From Alentia gelatinosa (taxonomy: Eukaryota; Annelida; Polychaeta; Phyllodocida; Polynoidae), in NCBI GenBank assembly GCA_950022655.1, contig OX465582.1:95122704-95186703 (forward strand): a stretch of 64,000 nucleotides of DNA. Direction: 5' to 3'. Made by a program: the position numbers and the translations under genes. Positions 10,600-21,314 of this stretch are shown piece by piece. A model generated the notes under the pieces. The model saw only the letters and a list, made by a program, of their open reading frames with translations. It was not told the origin of the DNA and made no database searches. How positions within the stretch are numbered: position 1 is the first letter of the stretch; each line of letters begins with the position of its first letter.

Positions 10600-11120
10600 A
10601 TAGGGGTAGCAGCCCCCCCCCCCCCTCCCACACACACACACATGCACTGTCCACCAAAAAAAGTCAGCAGCTTCAATTTTAATGAATGTAGGGTATATAC
10701 AGTGGAGTACAAATTGATCTTTTTGCAAAGGCTAAGCCTTGACTTTTCGGCATTGAAAAATGTCAAAGCCTGACTTTTTGGCGTACAACAGTGGCTAAGT
10801 CTTGGCTTTGTGAGTCTCCTATTTAACTTTTCGTCAGTGAAAAATGTAAAATTCTGACTTCTTAGCGTGCAAAGATAGCTAAGTCTGACATTTTAATGTG
10901 TGCCAATGGCTAAGCCGTGACTTTTCTAGTGCTACAGGCTGATCTTAAAGTCTGACTTTTAACCATGTGAGAAAAAGGTCAGTAATTTTTCAGGTTCCCC
11001 CCCCCCCCCCTCCCCACCAACTTTCAAAACGTTTTGACGCCCCTGGAGCGGGTGGGAGGGGCGGGGAGGCAGGAAGGCAGGACGCGCAAGGAGGGAAGTG
11101 AGCGAGCTACACTGACCTCA
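10600..11120. repeat. Low-complexity stretch with reiterated words
   Basis: Poly-C/CA-rich tract near 10610-10645 and a second C-run near 10995-11015. Between them variants of GGCTAAG(C/T)CTTGACTTTT recur about five times (10730-10960) at irregular spacing, a decayed short tandem repeat. Confidence 0.55.
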
Positions 11121-11159
11121 ACTGTGCGTCGATATAAAAGGGTAGTAGACTTCACTCAG

Positions 11160-11350
11160 TGACCAACCTTTCACTCAGTGGTGGGTAGTGCCATATTGCA
11201 AAATCTAAGCAGAAAAAGTTGTGGGTCATTTCACGGGCTGGGTCGTTTCCATTGACCGATTTTGGGTCAGTAGTGCCAGAAGTCCGTCGGTGGTTCCTGA
11301 CGGTAGATCGGTGACGGGAAATCGGCCCATGGAAACAGGCCTATAGCCTA
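11160..11350. mobile_element. Foldback family B fragment
   Basis: TTTCCATTGACCGATTTTGG, GTCCGTCGGTGGTTCCTGAC, AGATCGGTGACGGGAAATCG and CATGGAAACAGGCCTATAG match the same series at 29850-30110. The preceding CACTCAGTGACCAACCTTTC also recurs near 29765, so a longer unit was shared. Non-coding. Confidence 0.65.
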
Positions 11351-12100
11351 CAGTTACCATTCCCTCCCTTTCGCTTGTTTGTATATATTCTGCTTCTGCA
11401 TATCAAATAGCGCCATTATATATACCCATCGTATTTATCAATGTTTAACCAACTTAACAGGAAAAGCGTAAAATATATGAAAGAAAACTGCCCGTAGAAT
11501 GACACTATATCACTATCAATTCAGACGCGATACAAATACCAGAAAAACAGACCACTTATGACTTACCCTATATATTGTAGAATAATCCCTACAACGTATT
11601 GGTTTACTCATACATCTTTTTTCACATTAACACCAACTTGAGTCAGTAAATATGAGAGATCATTATAATTCATCCGCAAGAGGGTGCCAGCGTTGGGCTT
11701 ATCATGTACTGCAGCCATGGTGGGTCGGGGTGTCGAGATGGGGGGGGGGCTTCTCAGGGGGTCCGCAATGCCCCCAAAAGGCACCAGGGAAACCCCCAGA
11801 CCCCTTCATCACATTTTCTCACCCCCATCAACAGCTTTGATTAAATTTGAGGCGGGTGCGCGCTCGTATTTTATGTTTTAATTAGGAGTATATGATTAAT
11901 GGGTGGAGCCCGGGAGGGTGGTTAAGCCGTCTTCATACTGTGAGGGCCTAATAGACCTGTCAGGGCCGGAGATTATGTGGCCCGGACCGAGAGACTAACG
12001 CCAGCTCAAACGAGAAACATATATTTCATATAGTGTACTTATATACACATGGTGTAGCCCATGTGGTGAATACTTTAATAGAACTGCATTGAGAATCATA
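11350..12100. other. Non-coding stretch
   Basis: No gene or recognisable element. A G-rich patch at 11720-11770 gives overlapping ORFs that look spurious. Confidence 0.5.
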
Positions 12101-12106
12101 TGAATA

Positions 12107-12200
12107 GATAATACTCCACGAGTTTGGATGCTCCGCAATCGTCATGGAGGCAAAGCCGCGTGATGATTACAGTGCATCCAAATGAGTGGAGTATTGTTTA
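12107..12200. repeat. Hairpin with GGCAAAGCC centre
   Basis: ATAATACTCCACGAGTTTGG and GGATGC pair with GCATCC and CCAAATGAGTGGAGTATT. The loop side holds GGAGGCAAAGCCGCGTGA. One of several hairpins with a related centre (see 8045, 13090, 34750, 15730). Confidence 0.7.
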
Positions 12201-12284
12201 TTTTATTATTCGAGTGCGGTTCTGGATTGATCTCACCCCTTTCATGGACAATAGAATAGCATGACAATATCAGAATGACGCATA

Positions 12285-12352
12285 TAAGGCCTGGCGTCCA
12301 CCTACTACGATAGAAACTTAGACCTACCGATATGGCACCGATACAAAAAGAG
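12285..12352. mobile_element. Truncated CGTCCACCTAC-family end
   Basis: The first 65 bases match the left end of the element at 1447 (GGCCTGGCGTCCACCTACTA through CGATATGGCACCGAT) and then stop abruptly, so this is a solo end. Confidence 0.7.
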
Positions 12353-12354
12353 TA

Positions 12355-13060
12355 TTTATTTTTTATGTTATTACTATGGCTAAACTTGTACCTCGGATGA
12401 GATAAATTACTGAACTCACTTCAGATATTTGGGTGTTTTATTGATACCTGGGTATTTTCCATAAAGTATATGGTTGATTTTAATGTACATGTATTCTCAA
12501 TTAACAAGTCATTGGTGATTTTTCTTTTACATTTTATCATATCAACAAAGTAGGTTTGCTCAGCTAATAAATGAATCTACGCACCATAGCCCTTCATCCA
12601 ATGTGAAAATCTGGCTACAGATCCGTTAAAGAATTATCTGTGCTGCCATACAAACGTCAACTATGTTCATCACAAAATGCCTTTAGAATTTTAAATTTGT
12701 ATACCTATACAAATTGATCTTTGTCATGCACCTTGTATTAATATATCCCATATAAGGGACATTATCCTCCAGGTTTTGAGAAGGAATACAGCTTGATTGC
12801 TGCATCGAGAGATGAGATTCATTAATGGGGGGTGGTTTTGGCCCAATAAATTCAGGTCAAGTTTAGACTGTAGAACCGTCCAAAGGCACTATTATTACTG
12901 TGTAAGGAGGTCAGGGTGAAGGTCGTGGTTTGCCCAGAATGCAGTCATTGGCTGCTGGGTCAATCCATGCCTACTATATTCCTTACATGGCAGTGAAGGC
13001 ATAGGGACAACTCCATGCAGGTAAAATGTTTAGAGCTTAAAGTTTAGAGTCAGGGCTTGA
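12355..13060. other. Non-coding stretch
   Basis: AT-rich, no gene, no strong inverted repeat seen. Confidence 0.5.
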
Positions 13061-13061
13061 T

Positions 13062-13142
13062 CACATCAAGTTTAAATCGCTCATGTAATTCAAGCGGTTT
13101 CGCCTTTTCAATTACTACGTGATTCAAACTCGATGGGATATG
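13062..13142. repeat. Hairpin with GCGGTTTCGCC centre
   Basis: ATCAAGTTTAAATCG pairs with GATTCAAACTCGAT. The centre AAGCGGTTTCGCCTTTTCAA is flanked by TAATT and AATTA. A close relative is at 34733-34797 (CACGCGGCTTCGCCTTGTG). Confidence 0.65.
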
Positions 13143-13224
13143 AGCTCTGACACTTTCCTCTATAGTATCTCATACATGAGAATCAGTACCTAATAAATAA
13201 AATAAGATAAATAAAAAAAGAAGG

Positions 13225-13565
13225 TATCCCTCCCACGCTACCCAGTGAGCCGCCATGAGCTGTGTCTCCGGAAGCTCTGTCAGCAAACCGCGCATGCGTC
13301 CTGCCTTTTGGTCTGCGTCAACAACACGTGACGTCAATTTGTTAACATCCAAATCGCTGACTGGGAAACTGCTCTCTCCTTTGTTGGTCGTGATGAAATA
13401 ATCCCCCGCAAGGACCTCTTTGAGCACGGGTTCATTTGCAAATGAGATAATGGATGAAGGAGGACTGCTTTGAATCGGTGCCAGAATTGTAATCTGCTGA
13501 AAATTGTGACGTGTTCTATGAAATCGGGCGTGATTTCATGCTCACATACACCAACAATTAGGTAA
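13225..13565. promoter_or_regulatory. Candidate cis-regulatory island (Oct/Sox/CRE motifs)
   Basis: Unique in the window. Visible motifs: CGCGCATGCG (NRF1-like, about 13289), CACGTGACGTCA (overlapping E-box and CRE, about 13325), GTTAAC (13341), CCTTTGTT (Sox/TCF-like, 13378) and the palindrome ATTTGCAAAT (POU-octamer-like, 13434). The minus strand is open for about 85 and 78 codons in two frames with an acceptor-like TTTTCAGCAG, so a coding exon is the main alternative, but I recognise no domain. Confidence 0.3.
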
Positions 13566-13599
13566 CCCAAAACCTAAAATTAATAAGATATCAGTATTT

Positions 13600-14225
13600 A
13601 ATGTGTATTTGAATTTACTTTCAACTGTATTACGTCTTTACTATACATGACAAACTTATGTATTTTTTTTTAATTTCTTTATTGTTTCCTCTCGCATACA
13701 GCTTTTCAGGAACAATGTGATTGTAACAGGTTATACAATAGTAAAACATTGCATCAAGATTGTCTTACACATCTTTTAGGTAATTTAAATTTATGAGAGG
13801 GATGATGAAAAGCGAGGAATATTCATATCAGACGGAGAATTTTATTCAATTATATTTTTTATTTTATCAACCTCTTGAACTCCTTTACTCCTCATATAGG
13901 CACTACTGCGTCAAACAGCACAGGGTGTTCGTCCAAGACAGATCCTGCTGACATTCTGTACTCAATCACAATTTCTACGTTTAAATTGTAGGGATCCATA
14001 TCCCTGAGGCATAATGTAATTGTTGGCGACATTTACTCATAAAAAGGAACAGAATCTCAGGAGATTTTGAACCCTGTGAGGTACATGAACCCCACCATGT
14101 GAGTTCCACTTTACAGCAAATGTGTCCAGGGAAATGGGTTTGCTGCCACAACCACAACTATAGATCCTAACACAACATATTCGCCGTTTACACCAACTGA
14201 AATCATAGTTCGTGGATTATACTCC
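13600..14225. other. Non-coding stretch
   Basis: No gene supported. AT-rich in its first half; nothing distinctive seen. Confidence 0.5.
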
Positions 14226-14229
14226 GTAT

Positions 14230-14420
14230 ATCAAAGGCTAGAGATCCTCCAATGTGTATTTAATGGTTTTGATTATTGTTGGAGATCGCACACCCGCCAG
14301 GTGCTATTTCCGGCCTTAATTAATCGACTAATTCTAATGATCATTTAACCTGACTTCATTAGCCATATTTGTCCAATGAAACAGGAGTTCATATTTCCTG
14401 TTTCTCACAAAGGTCTTGGC
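14230..14420. promoter_or_regulatory. Candidate homeodomain-rich regulatory island
   Basis: Unique sequence packed with TAAT cores: TTAATTAATCGACTAATT and CTAATGATCATTTAAC (about 14317-14350) and TTCATTAGCC (about 14357). It also has CCGCCAGGTGC (E-box), TTTCCGG (ETS-like) and TGATTATTGTTGG (Sox-like). Typical of developmental enhancers in general; not demonstrated here. Confidence 0.3.
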
Positions 14421-14515
14421 TTCAGTGGTTTCAGGTTTCAATGCTTTATTTTCAACAAAACATTTGCTATATGCAACCAACTATTTATGTATGAACGCCC
14501 ACTATTTACTTGTTT

Positions 14516-15068
14516 AAGATACAAGAGATGCTCTTAGGAGTTGATGCGTAGTAATATGCAAGTGCATGCGACCGCGTTTATCTGAAACCAGTCTATTTTG
14601 TTTTTATCATCCACCTGACAAGTGACGTACCAACATTAGTTCAATCTCGGTATGCCTATTTTTCAGTACGCACTATTTTTCCGTATGCGCGCTTTATGGG
14701 AATCCGCAGCATGCAATATACTGTATGCTCCGGGTATGGTAATACACACTGTTTTCTATCCTTTGTATTGGGTGGATAATAAATACACAATATTGACTGC
14801 TTTCAGAAACAAGCGATCTTATGCTCAGAGGAGTTGATGCATAATAATATCCGAGCGCATGCAATTCCGAGGAGTCTATATTTTATTTATCATCCACCTT
14901 TTCTGGACAAGTGGCATGTCCATATCAGTTCGTTTTAGATATGTACTATTTTTCCGTACGCACTATTTTTCCGTATGCGCCCCCGTAGCATACAACATAT
15001 CGGTATGCGCCGGATATGTCCAGACAAACTCCCTATGTGCCTTCTATGGACACTTTGTATTAGGTGGA
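14516..15068. mobile_element. Two partial foldback family A copies
   Basis: GGAGTTGATGCGTAGTAATA (about 14538) and GAGTTGATGCATAATAATAT (about 14831) start two successive copies. Both carry the CCGTATGCGC and GTATGCTCCGGGTATG words of the family, and both end in (A/G)TTGGGTGGATA or TATTAGGTGGATA. The two copies are head-to-tail, each degenerate. Confidence 0.65.
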
Positions 15069-15109
15069 TAGTGAAATAGTGCTAAGCGTGCTACTCACAT
15101 ACACTTGAA

Positions 15110-15515
15110 ATGAAATACCGTTGAAATGAAATTCATTGGAGGCTACATTTGACTCGGTTTTGGTTTGATAAATTTCCTCTTCCATTTTTCTTTCGCTGCG
15201 TCCGTGACGGTGACGTGTGCCTGGTTTCATCACGGCACGCCACACACGCCGCCTATGGGCCAGTGGCGGCATTACTCACCGCCTAACGAGCTGGGCGTGA
15301 GTTAATTGAATTGAGATAAAGGCTGGGGGAGGATCAATGTGGTTTGTGGCGCCGGGATCACGAGTCTCATAACGAGCCAGTAAAGTGGCCGCTTGATTGA
15401 GTAATGGAAGGGGAGTGAGCGCGAGTGGTGAGTGAGTGGCTGGATGAGTGCTCTCATATTGCATTTGATGTGAGATTAATGATTGGTGATGAGCTTCATA
15501 TCCGTGCATTCACTC
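15110..15515. promoter_or_regulatory. Candidate regulatory island (Runx, GATA, Hox/Pbx-like)
   Basis: Non-repetitive, moderate G+C, no convincing ORF. Motifs: GTTAATTGAATTGAGATAAA (about 15301, homeodomain and GATA), TGTGGTTTGTGG (15339, Runx core), GCCGCTTGATTGAG (about 15388), and ATTAATGATTGGTGATGAG (about 15475, Pbx/Hox-like TGATTGGT). The density of intact motifs contrasts with the decayed repeats around it. Confidence 0.3.
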
Positions 15516-15574
15516 TCACAGCACATGCATAGTACTACACAAACAAACACACGAAACATGAGAATAAGTATTTA

Positions 15575-15806
15575 TATAGAACGTCCTGACCGTGCTGTAC
15601 AAGCTACAAAATGAGATGACAATTTATGGTTTATACGGAACGAGGCGTTTACGCCAAGTTCCGTAATTATATAGAATGTCCTGACCATGCTGTACAAGTC
15701 ACAGAACTAGATGCTAATTTACGGTTTGTACGGAGTGAGGCGTTTACGCCGAGTTCCGTACAAACGATAAATTAGCATCGAGTTCTGTGACTTGTACAAG
15801 CATGGT
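15575..15806. repeat. Long hairpin plus partial upstream copy
   Basis: From 15684, ACCATGCTGTACAAGTCACA and the next about 30 bases pair almost perfectly with the segment ending 15806 (TGTGACTTGTACAAGCATGG). The loop is GTGAGGCGTTTACGCCGAGT. A half copy, including GAGGCGTTTACGCCAAGT, precedes it at 15578-15662. Arms about 52 bp. Confidence 0.85.
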
Positions 15807-15814
15807 TGGAAGTT

Positions 15815-16555
15815 ATATATTTACTATTTGCCCGAAAAAAATTTAAAAATCAATTTCATTTTTCTTTACAACCAACATTTTAATAAATCTGTATGGCTGG
15901 GTAGTCCGTATTTTAGTGTACGGACCGCTGGTCCGTACAGTATTTTTACGTCATATGCCAAAACGGTGCATATTTACAGTATATACTACATGGGTATATA
16001 GTAACTGCACACACACGTTTAGATACAAACATCCTTCTATTAATATTTAAAAAAATATATACCAATTGATACGAAAGTAAAGTTACACATGAAACATGAA
16101 AATAAATAAATGCATACAACCGCGTAGATATATACATTCTTTTATTAATATTTTAGAAAATATGAAACCAATTTATAGACGATACCAAAGATAAGTGTAT
16201 CATTGAACCATTATCATGGTTGGGAATTTCAAACTTACTCATCAAAGGCTTACTCCTTCCTGTATGATCAATACATTCAGATGAGTGTCATTTATTTAGG
16301 TTTCGAATGATGCCAGGAAGTGAGATCCAATTGCAGACTATGTCTCTTTGATACTAGAATCTGGGCAGTATTCACTTGCATAATATTGATCTTATATTCA
16401 TCATATATCATAAGGTAATAAAGACCACTATGGTATAACCACAATACATTATTCAAACGAAGAGAAGAAGAAATAAAGTATTCACGTTGCCATAGCAACA
16501 ATCAACCATAAAGTGCTATAAAAATGTGAATCAGTAGCAAACAAATTACATGTAC
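15815..16555. other. AT-rich non-coding stretch
   Basis: No gene. A short repeat of ATACAAC/TAGATA-TACAT words with TTATTAATATTT appears twice (about 16020-16060 and 16120-16160). Confidence 0.5.
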
Positions 16556-16561
16556 AGAGAG

Positions 16562-16603
16562 TACACCTAAGAAGGCACCAATGTTGCCGAAACGTTGTGC
16601 CAT
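16562..16603 (+). ncRNA. Hammerhead-like RNA motif, copy 2
   Basis: CTAAGAA replaces the CTGATGA box, then the stem GGCA/TGCC with a 7-nt loop, then GAAACGTTGTG. The flanks ACAC and GTG can pair as a short stem I. The altered first box predicts loss of cleavage, but the stem is intact. Confidence 0.35.
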
Positions 16604-16604
16604 T

Positions 16605-17050
16605 GTAACTAGATAACAAATATGAAATGTAAAACCATCATAAAAAGGGATGTGTCATTATAACTAAATAATAAATATAAAATATAAAACAATCATCGAA
16701 AATTCTGGAGTTGTTTGCTTTGTGAGAAATATTCAATTTAAGTTCTATATACTATTTAAGTTCATATCTCAAATATTTTTCACGATTGACTATATAGAAA
16801 CCCTTCCTCTATGGGCAGCCAATCTCTTACATCGTAACAAATACTGCTCAACACCGACCTTTGCTGTGGTCGTTAGCGGCTTCGAGATCTGTGCTATAAG
16901 TCGTGTTTTTTACGAGTTTGTTGTGACACACTGAGTTAGATCCGTGAAAGTATTAACGCAATTTAGGGCCGCTTATGGGTGTTTGATGTCTGCTGTGTCC
17001 GAGTGACTAAATACACCATCCATTACAGGCTGCTAGGTGGGTGTGTGTCA
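16605..17050. other. Non-coding stretch
   Basis: No supported gene; AT-rich then mixed. Nothing distinctive. Confidence 0.5.
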
Positions 17051-17054
17051 CACT

Positions 17055-17130
17055 GAGGTTAGACTGGCTCCAGTCCCTGCATCCTATGGTTACCTTCTCT
17101 GCTGGGATACAGGGACTGGGACAATCGGTA
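17055..17130. mobile_element. Foldback family E end
   Basis: TAGACTGGCTCCAGTCCCTG, CATCCTATGGTTACC and GCTGGGATACAGGGACTGGG match the right end at 30830 and 39930 in reverse complement. Truncated. Confidence 0.6.
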
Positions 17131-17619
17131 ATGGTGTTGGATTTCTGGCGCTGTTTAGCTCCAGTATTCATGACACTCTCCATGCAGATATCCTGGCTAC
17201 TGATCAGGATATCTGATGGGAGATTGATACCCTCTCAATCGCATCACTTTTTTTTAAAGTGTCTTTATTGCTTTCGATGTGATACATCGTTCTTCCTAGC
17301 AAATTGACTATACATGGATCAACCGGCAACCAACAGGGATGGTATTTACAATGAAATAAATGAGATTTACATATATAACATCAAAATACCATAAATAATA
17401 CACTATACAAAGTTCTGTTCATATATATCGACCAGTATATTTACACTCCTTGTATGTCGTGTTTTATTACATACTTTCTCTTATGCTTCCCTTAATGCTA
17501 GGTCACAGTCACGAGCAGGCAAAATTTAATTGCTATGACAACACAGGCGGCCAGGGAACTGGAGGAGGGGAGGGGGAGGGGTAGGAGGAGGTATAGGGTC
17601 ACAGGGAGCAGCATGGGGC

Positions 17620-17745
17620 CATAAACAGGAGATTCTGTTCATAGTGGACAAGTCTTTGATTCATGGGACAGTCATACAGAAGGATACATACTATAATGAA
17701 ATTTATTCTGATTGTGATTAATCATTTAATGAATGTTTACCTACC
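17620..17745. mobile_element. Foldback family E internal copy
   Basis: TCTTTGATTCATGGG, CAGAAGGATACATACTATAA and GATTAATCATTTAATGAATG are the reverse complement of 30380-30480. A fragment. Confidence 0.6.
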
Positions 17746-17754
17746 TCACATAAA

Positions 17755-18200
17755 ACGTGTAAATTTCGGTAATATCTGCTTGGAGAGTCTCCCGCAAATA
17801 GTGACAGAGTGTACCAGACCTAGGGATGGAGACTGAAGGGCCACGAGAGTGAGATTCTCATGTAGTGTTAAACTTAATCCTGCTATTCTTTTTTGTATTA
17901 ATATACTCAGACATACTTTTTCTATTATGGTTTAATTCGAGCCATGCCGAAATCAAAGTTTAATATTGTATTTTCTGATCTAATTTTCTCGTGAGAAACA
18001 AATGAGATCCCAACTTTCGCTCCATAGAGTTCTGAATGCCGATAATCAGCTCAAGCACCTGTGTCATACGAAATGATAACCACGAGTTTACGATGGTTTC
18101 CCGTTCACCCGCTAGACGGACCAACGGCAGTTAGAAATTATAGGGGGAAGGGGGTAGCTTAATACAAATCGACGAAGTCGCTAGTCATAATCAAAGACTT
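17755..18200 (-). repeat. Family L repeat, inverted copy
   Basis: Contains GAGTGAGATTCTCATGTAGT, CAAGCACCTGTGTCATACGA, AATGATAACCACGAGTTTAC and TTCACCCGCTAG. It is the reverse complement of the tandem pair at 23770-24620. It ends near CGACGAAGTCGCTAGT, whose complement ACTAGCGACTTCGTCGAT is at 23780. Confidence 0.75.
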
Positions 18201-18284
18201 GAGCAAGTCTACAGTGAAGTGTGTGTTGGGTGGGGGGTGGTGGTGGTCGTGAAGCCAATTACTGCTGACAATAGCCTTAGCGTG

Positions 18285-18900
18285 ATTAATGGGTCCGCGA
18301 GCGGCTCTTGATCAACCACTGCCCGCCAGTTACTCCCGAGCAGCCGCAGAAAAAGCCGCCGCTAATATTTTCGTAAAGAACCGTCCCCGAGCATCATTAC
18401 CACGCCTCGTTCTGAATTCCCCCACCCGAGGGCGCCACCGGCGGAGGGCAGGCCCGCACGCATGCGCCGCCGGAAGAGCGCCGAGATTCATTGGAGTTCA
18501 TTTCCGGTGGGGGAAATGTAGCGGGCGCCCGGGCCTTCCCGGGGATTGAAATGTATGGCGCTTTGTGAGGCCCCGCTAAGGGGAAATGTGGCGCTTGCAT
18601 CGCCCCCCTGGTGAGACGCGGGAGGAACGCTCGGCAGTATTGGATCCCGGGGACGCGCTGGTACCTGGCGGTGAGGCGTTACCGGGCAGCACTGCACGCC
18701 GGGACCCAGCGGCTAATGGGCCCCCGGGGAGCTTGCCGGGAAGCAGCGGGCGCTGCTGGGGCCCGGCGAGCGACGGTTTTCGCTGGTGGCCGGCTGACCG
18801 CTCGACCCGGACGCTCTGGGGCGCCCTCTCGCGGCTGACGTCTGAAGCTTGCAGAAAGTAATGAATCATTTCGACCCTCTCACCCACAGCTTTTCACTAC
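18285..18900. promoter_or_regulatory. GC-rich CpG-island-like segment
   Basis: About 600 bp of G+C-rich, CpG-rich unique DNA inside AT-rich surroundings. ORFs of 67-103 codons overlap in at least four frames on both strands, which argues composition rather than coding. A CTCF-like site lies at about 18817-18834 (GGGGCGCCCTCTCGCGG). CATTTCCGGTGGGGGAAATG near 18499 is a small palindrome. Candidate promoter, enhancer or 5' exon. Confidence 0.3.
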
Positions 18901-18904
18901 TCCC

Positions 18905-20100
18905 CATGCGGTGGACGACGCCCGGGATTCATATTTTGTTCCTAAAATTTGAATATTCTCAGGCTCCTTTTCATATCCTTATATCAATAGAATGAAGGAT
19001 AATTGCAAACTATAAATATGCCGAAATACAATAACGAAAAGCCATAATCAAAAGGCAAAATATTTATAAATAAGGGGAAATTTAAAGACGAAGACACAAT
19101 TCAAGTGGAGCTGCTATTGTGTTAAACTACCGAGGTAAAGCTATCGGTAAAATGTTAAAAGACACACATGAATTGACCATCCTTGATCCATATGTATTGC
19201 AATTTTTTGTTGACAATCTTTTCCTGCGTTCCGGTGGTGGGGCCAAACGTCGTAGGGGAAATATTTTGCAATTTTTACAAGTCCAACTCCTTAATTCTCA
19301 GATAATTGAACATGATGATAAAGGTTGGCTGATTGTTTCATTCAAATACATTTTTCAAAGAGCTCCAATACAAGCAACAAATAGCTGAATTGAGAAGTAA
19401 CAAACCAAAAGCAAAAATTAGTTATTTTGCAACAAGATTTGCCTAAAAACACTGGTGTACTAATACAATGCAATGATACGTAAAGATATTCTAGTCACAG
19501 AGTCAAATGACCTTTGAAGTACATTGTTCTGTAACAGAAGCACTATGTTGCAATGATAGTGACTATTTCTCTCTGCACTTGTCTAAAACGTATCTGTCAC
19601 ACCTTTATTTCAGTTAGCATGCACTAGGAACAGCGCCTGTTGGTGATTGTGCTTTCTTTTTTTCAATTAAAGATAAATGCGAGTAGGTATCGAAGCGCCC
19701 ACTGATTCTACTAAATTAACACTGTTGCTGCCATCTGTTTCATGAAAATAGACATCAATAGATAAGCACTTACCTTCTTCAGATGGCCTTCCCATAAAAA
19801 TTAGCATGGTAACTTGGAATTTTTCATTTGTATATGTTCCCAAATATCATAATCCAGAATTATTTGAAGATGGCAATAGACCATCAGAGTCAATTAGCAA
19901 CAAAGTCAAAATATTGCATTTTGCCATAGACACCAATAATTAAGCACTTACATTTTCAGCTAGCCATCCCATAGAAGTTAGCATGGTGACCTACCATTGT
20001 TTTGCATTTTCTAAGTGCTGATGTATGGAACTTATATTATTTAGAAATTGTCTTACTACCAGCATTTGTCTTTAAAAAAAAACCACAAAAAAAACGAGTC
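18905..20100. other. AT-rich stretch with one unassigned ORF
   Basis: An 89-codon ORF at 19119-19388 (plus) has mixed, protein-like composition (charged and hydrophobic, with an SGGGAKRRRGN patch), but I recognise no family and no clear exon borders. Two direct copies of a roughly 70-bp segment (AAGCACTTAC...TTAGCATGGTRAC) lie near 19755 and 19932. The rest shows nothing. Confidence 0.35.
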
Positions 20101-20224
20101 TTCTTGCTTTGGTCAGTGTCCGTGGGTCCGGTCTAGGCATGCACAACGGCGATGTGTATCGAAGTCGTGGCAGGTGCAAATCACAAAGCTCATCTAATAA
20201 ACAATTATATCCCCAAACAATACC

Positions 20225-20505
20225 CCACCATGAGGACTCAGCCCCAAGAACAATAGGAGATTACGTACGTCATTATACGTCACACACCTGACGTACACGT
20301 TCGCCACATGACGTTCAGAAACACCGTTTTCGGAAACTTTATCCGCCGCTGTGTGGCTCGCTCGCTGTAGTAGCGGACGATAGTTTCGCTAATCTCCGTT
20401 CGGGAATTGTAATCAGATCTCGCGGTGACGCTGCAATCCGAGGCGAGTTTTTGTGAGATTAGATTCGCGGAGTTTACAATAGCTCCGCAGCGTGTCGCCA
20501 CTGTG
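20225..20505. promoter_or_regulatory. Unique island with clustered CRE half sites
   Basis: TTACGTACGTCATTATACGT, CACACACCTGACGTACACG and CACATGACGT put several TGACG/CGTCA half sites within about 60 bp (20256-20315). The following 190 bp is G+C-rich and unique, with two near-inverse words (TTTCGCTAATCTC and GAGATTAGATTCGC). No coding support. Confidence 0.25.
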
Positions 20506-20509
20506 CTTT

Positions 20510-20870
20510 ACGGTGGGCCTCGCGGGGGTTCACGGGGGATTAGGAGATGCACCTGTGGTAGAGGTGCTTATCTGCCAGGCGGGAAACTGGGGGTTTACTG
20601 GTGGGGGGTGGGAGCAGTCAAAGGGGGCTATTGGTGGAGCATTGCTGTAGCCACCAGTATAGAACATCCTGGGGTGAGGGGTGTGTGAGGTCGGTCAGGG
20701 GACAGGGTTGCCGAGACAAGGCAGGAGCACCAGGGGGTTGTGGAGTCCCAGGGGAACGTCTGTGAGGGTAGCACGGGTGTGAGGGTGAGGACGTTAACCC
20801 CCCTCCTGGCTGAGACACGGGAACGTATGGAGAACTCCGGGGATGCCCAGGAGGAGATATTATCTTAGCC
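20510..20870. other. G-rich non-coding stretch
   Basis: GGGG- and GGGGGT-rich DNA with no supported ORF and no inverted ends; the overlapping short ORFs are composition artefacts. Confidence 0.4.
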
Positions 20871-20901
20871 TTTCTTTCAAACCGTTTATTTATACTGAAG
20901 G

Positions 20902-21240
20902 TACTCAGTAATGATCCATGTATCTCTTTCTCAGTAATGATCCATGTATCTCGTACTCAGTAATGATCCATGTATCTCTTACTCAGTAATGATCCATGTT
21001 TCTTGTACTCAGTAATGATCCATGTATCTCGTACTCAGTAATGATCCATGTATCTCGTACTCAGTAATGATCCATGTATCTCGTACTCAGTAATGATCCA
21101 TGTATCTCGTACTCAGTAATGATCCATGTATCTCGTACTCAGTAATGATCAATGTATCTCGTACTCAGTAATGATCCATGTATCTCTTACTCAGTAATGA
21201 TCCATGTATCTCGTACTCAGTAATGATCCATTTATCTCCA
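20902..21240. repeat. 26-bp minisatellite, about 13 copies
   Basis: The unit CTCAGTAATGATCCATGTAT plus CTCGTA repeats with a strict 26-bp period from 20904 to about 21235. Units differ by single substitutions (CTCTTA, TTCTTG, GATCAATG). The homogeneity implies recent expansion. Confidence 0.95.
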
Positions 21241-21314
21241 GTCACATTACATTTGCAGGAGTGACTTTACAATATGTAGTCAGGATATCTCCATAGAGAA
21301 TATCTCCATAGTCT

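Noticed and set aside
13170..13570. Minus-strand ORFs as a host exon
   Set aside because: Plausible peptide composition and an acceptor-like site, but no known domain and a motif-rich, regulatory-looking sequence; kept only as an alternative.
18289..18887. GC-rich ORFs of 67-103 codons
   Set aside because: Open in at least four frames on both strands, no recognisable domain; composition effect.
20902..21240. CRISPR array
   Set aside because: Repeats are contiguous without unique spacers, in animal DNA; a minisatellite.
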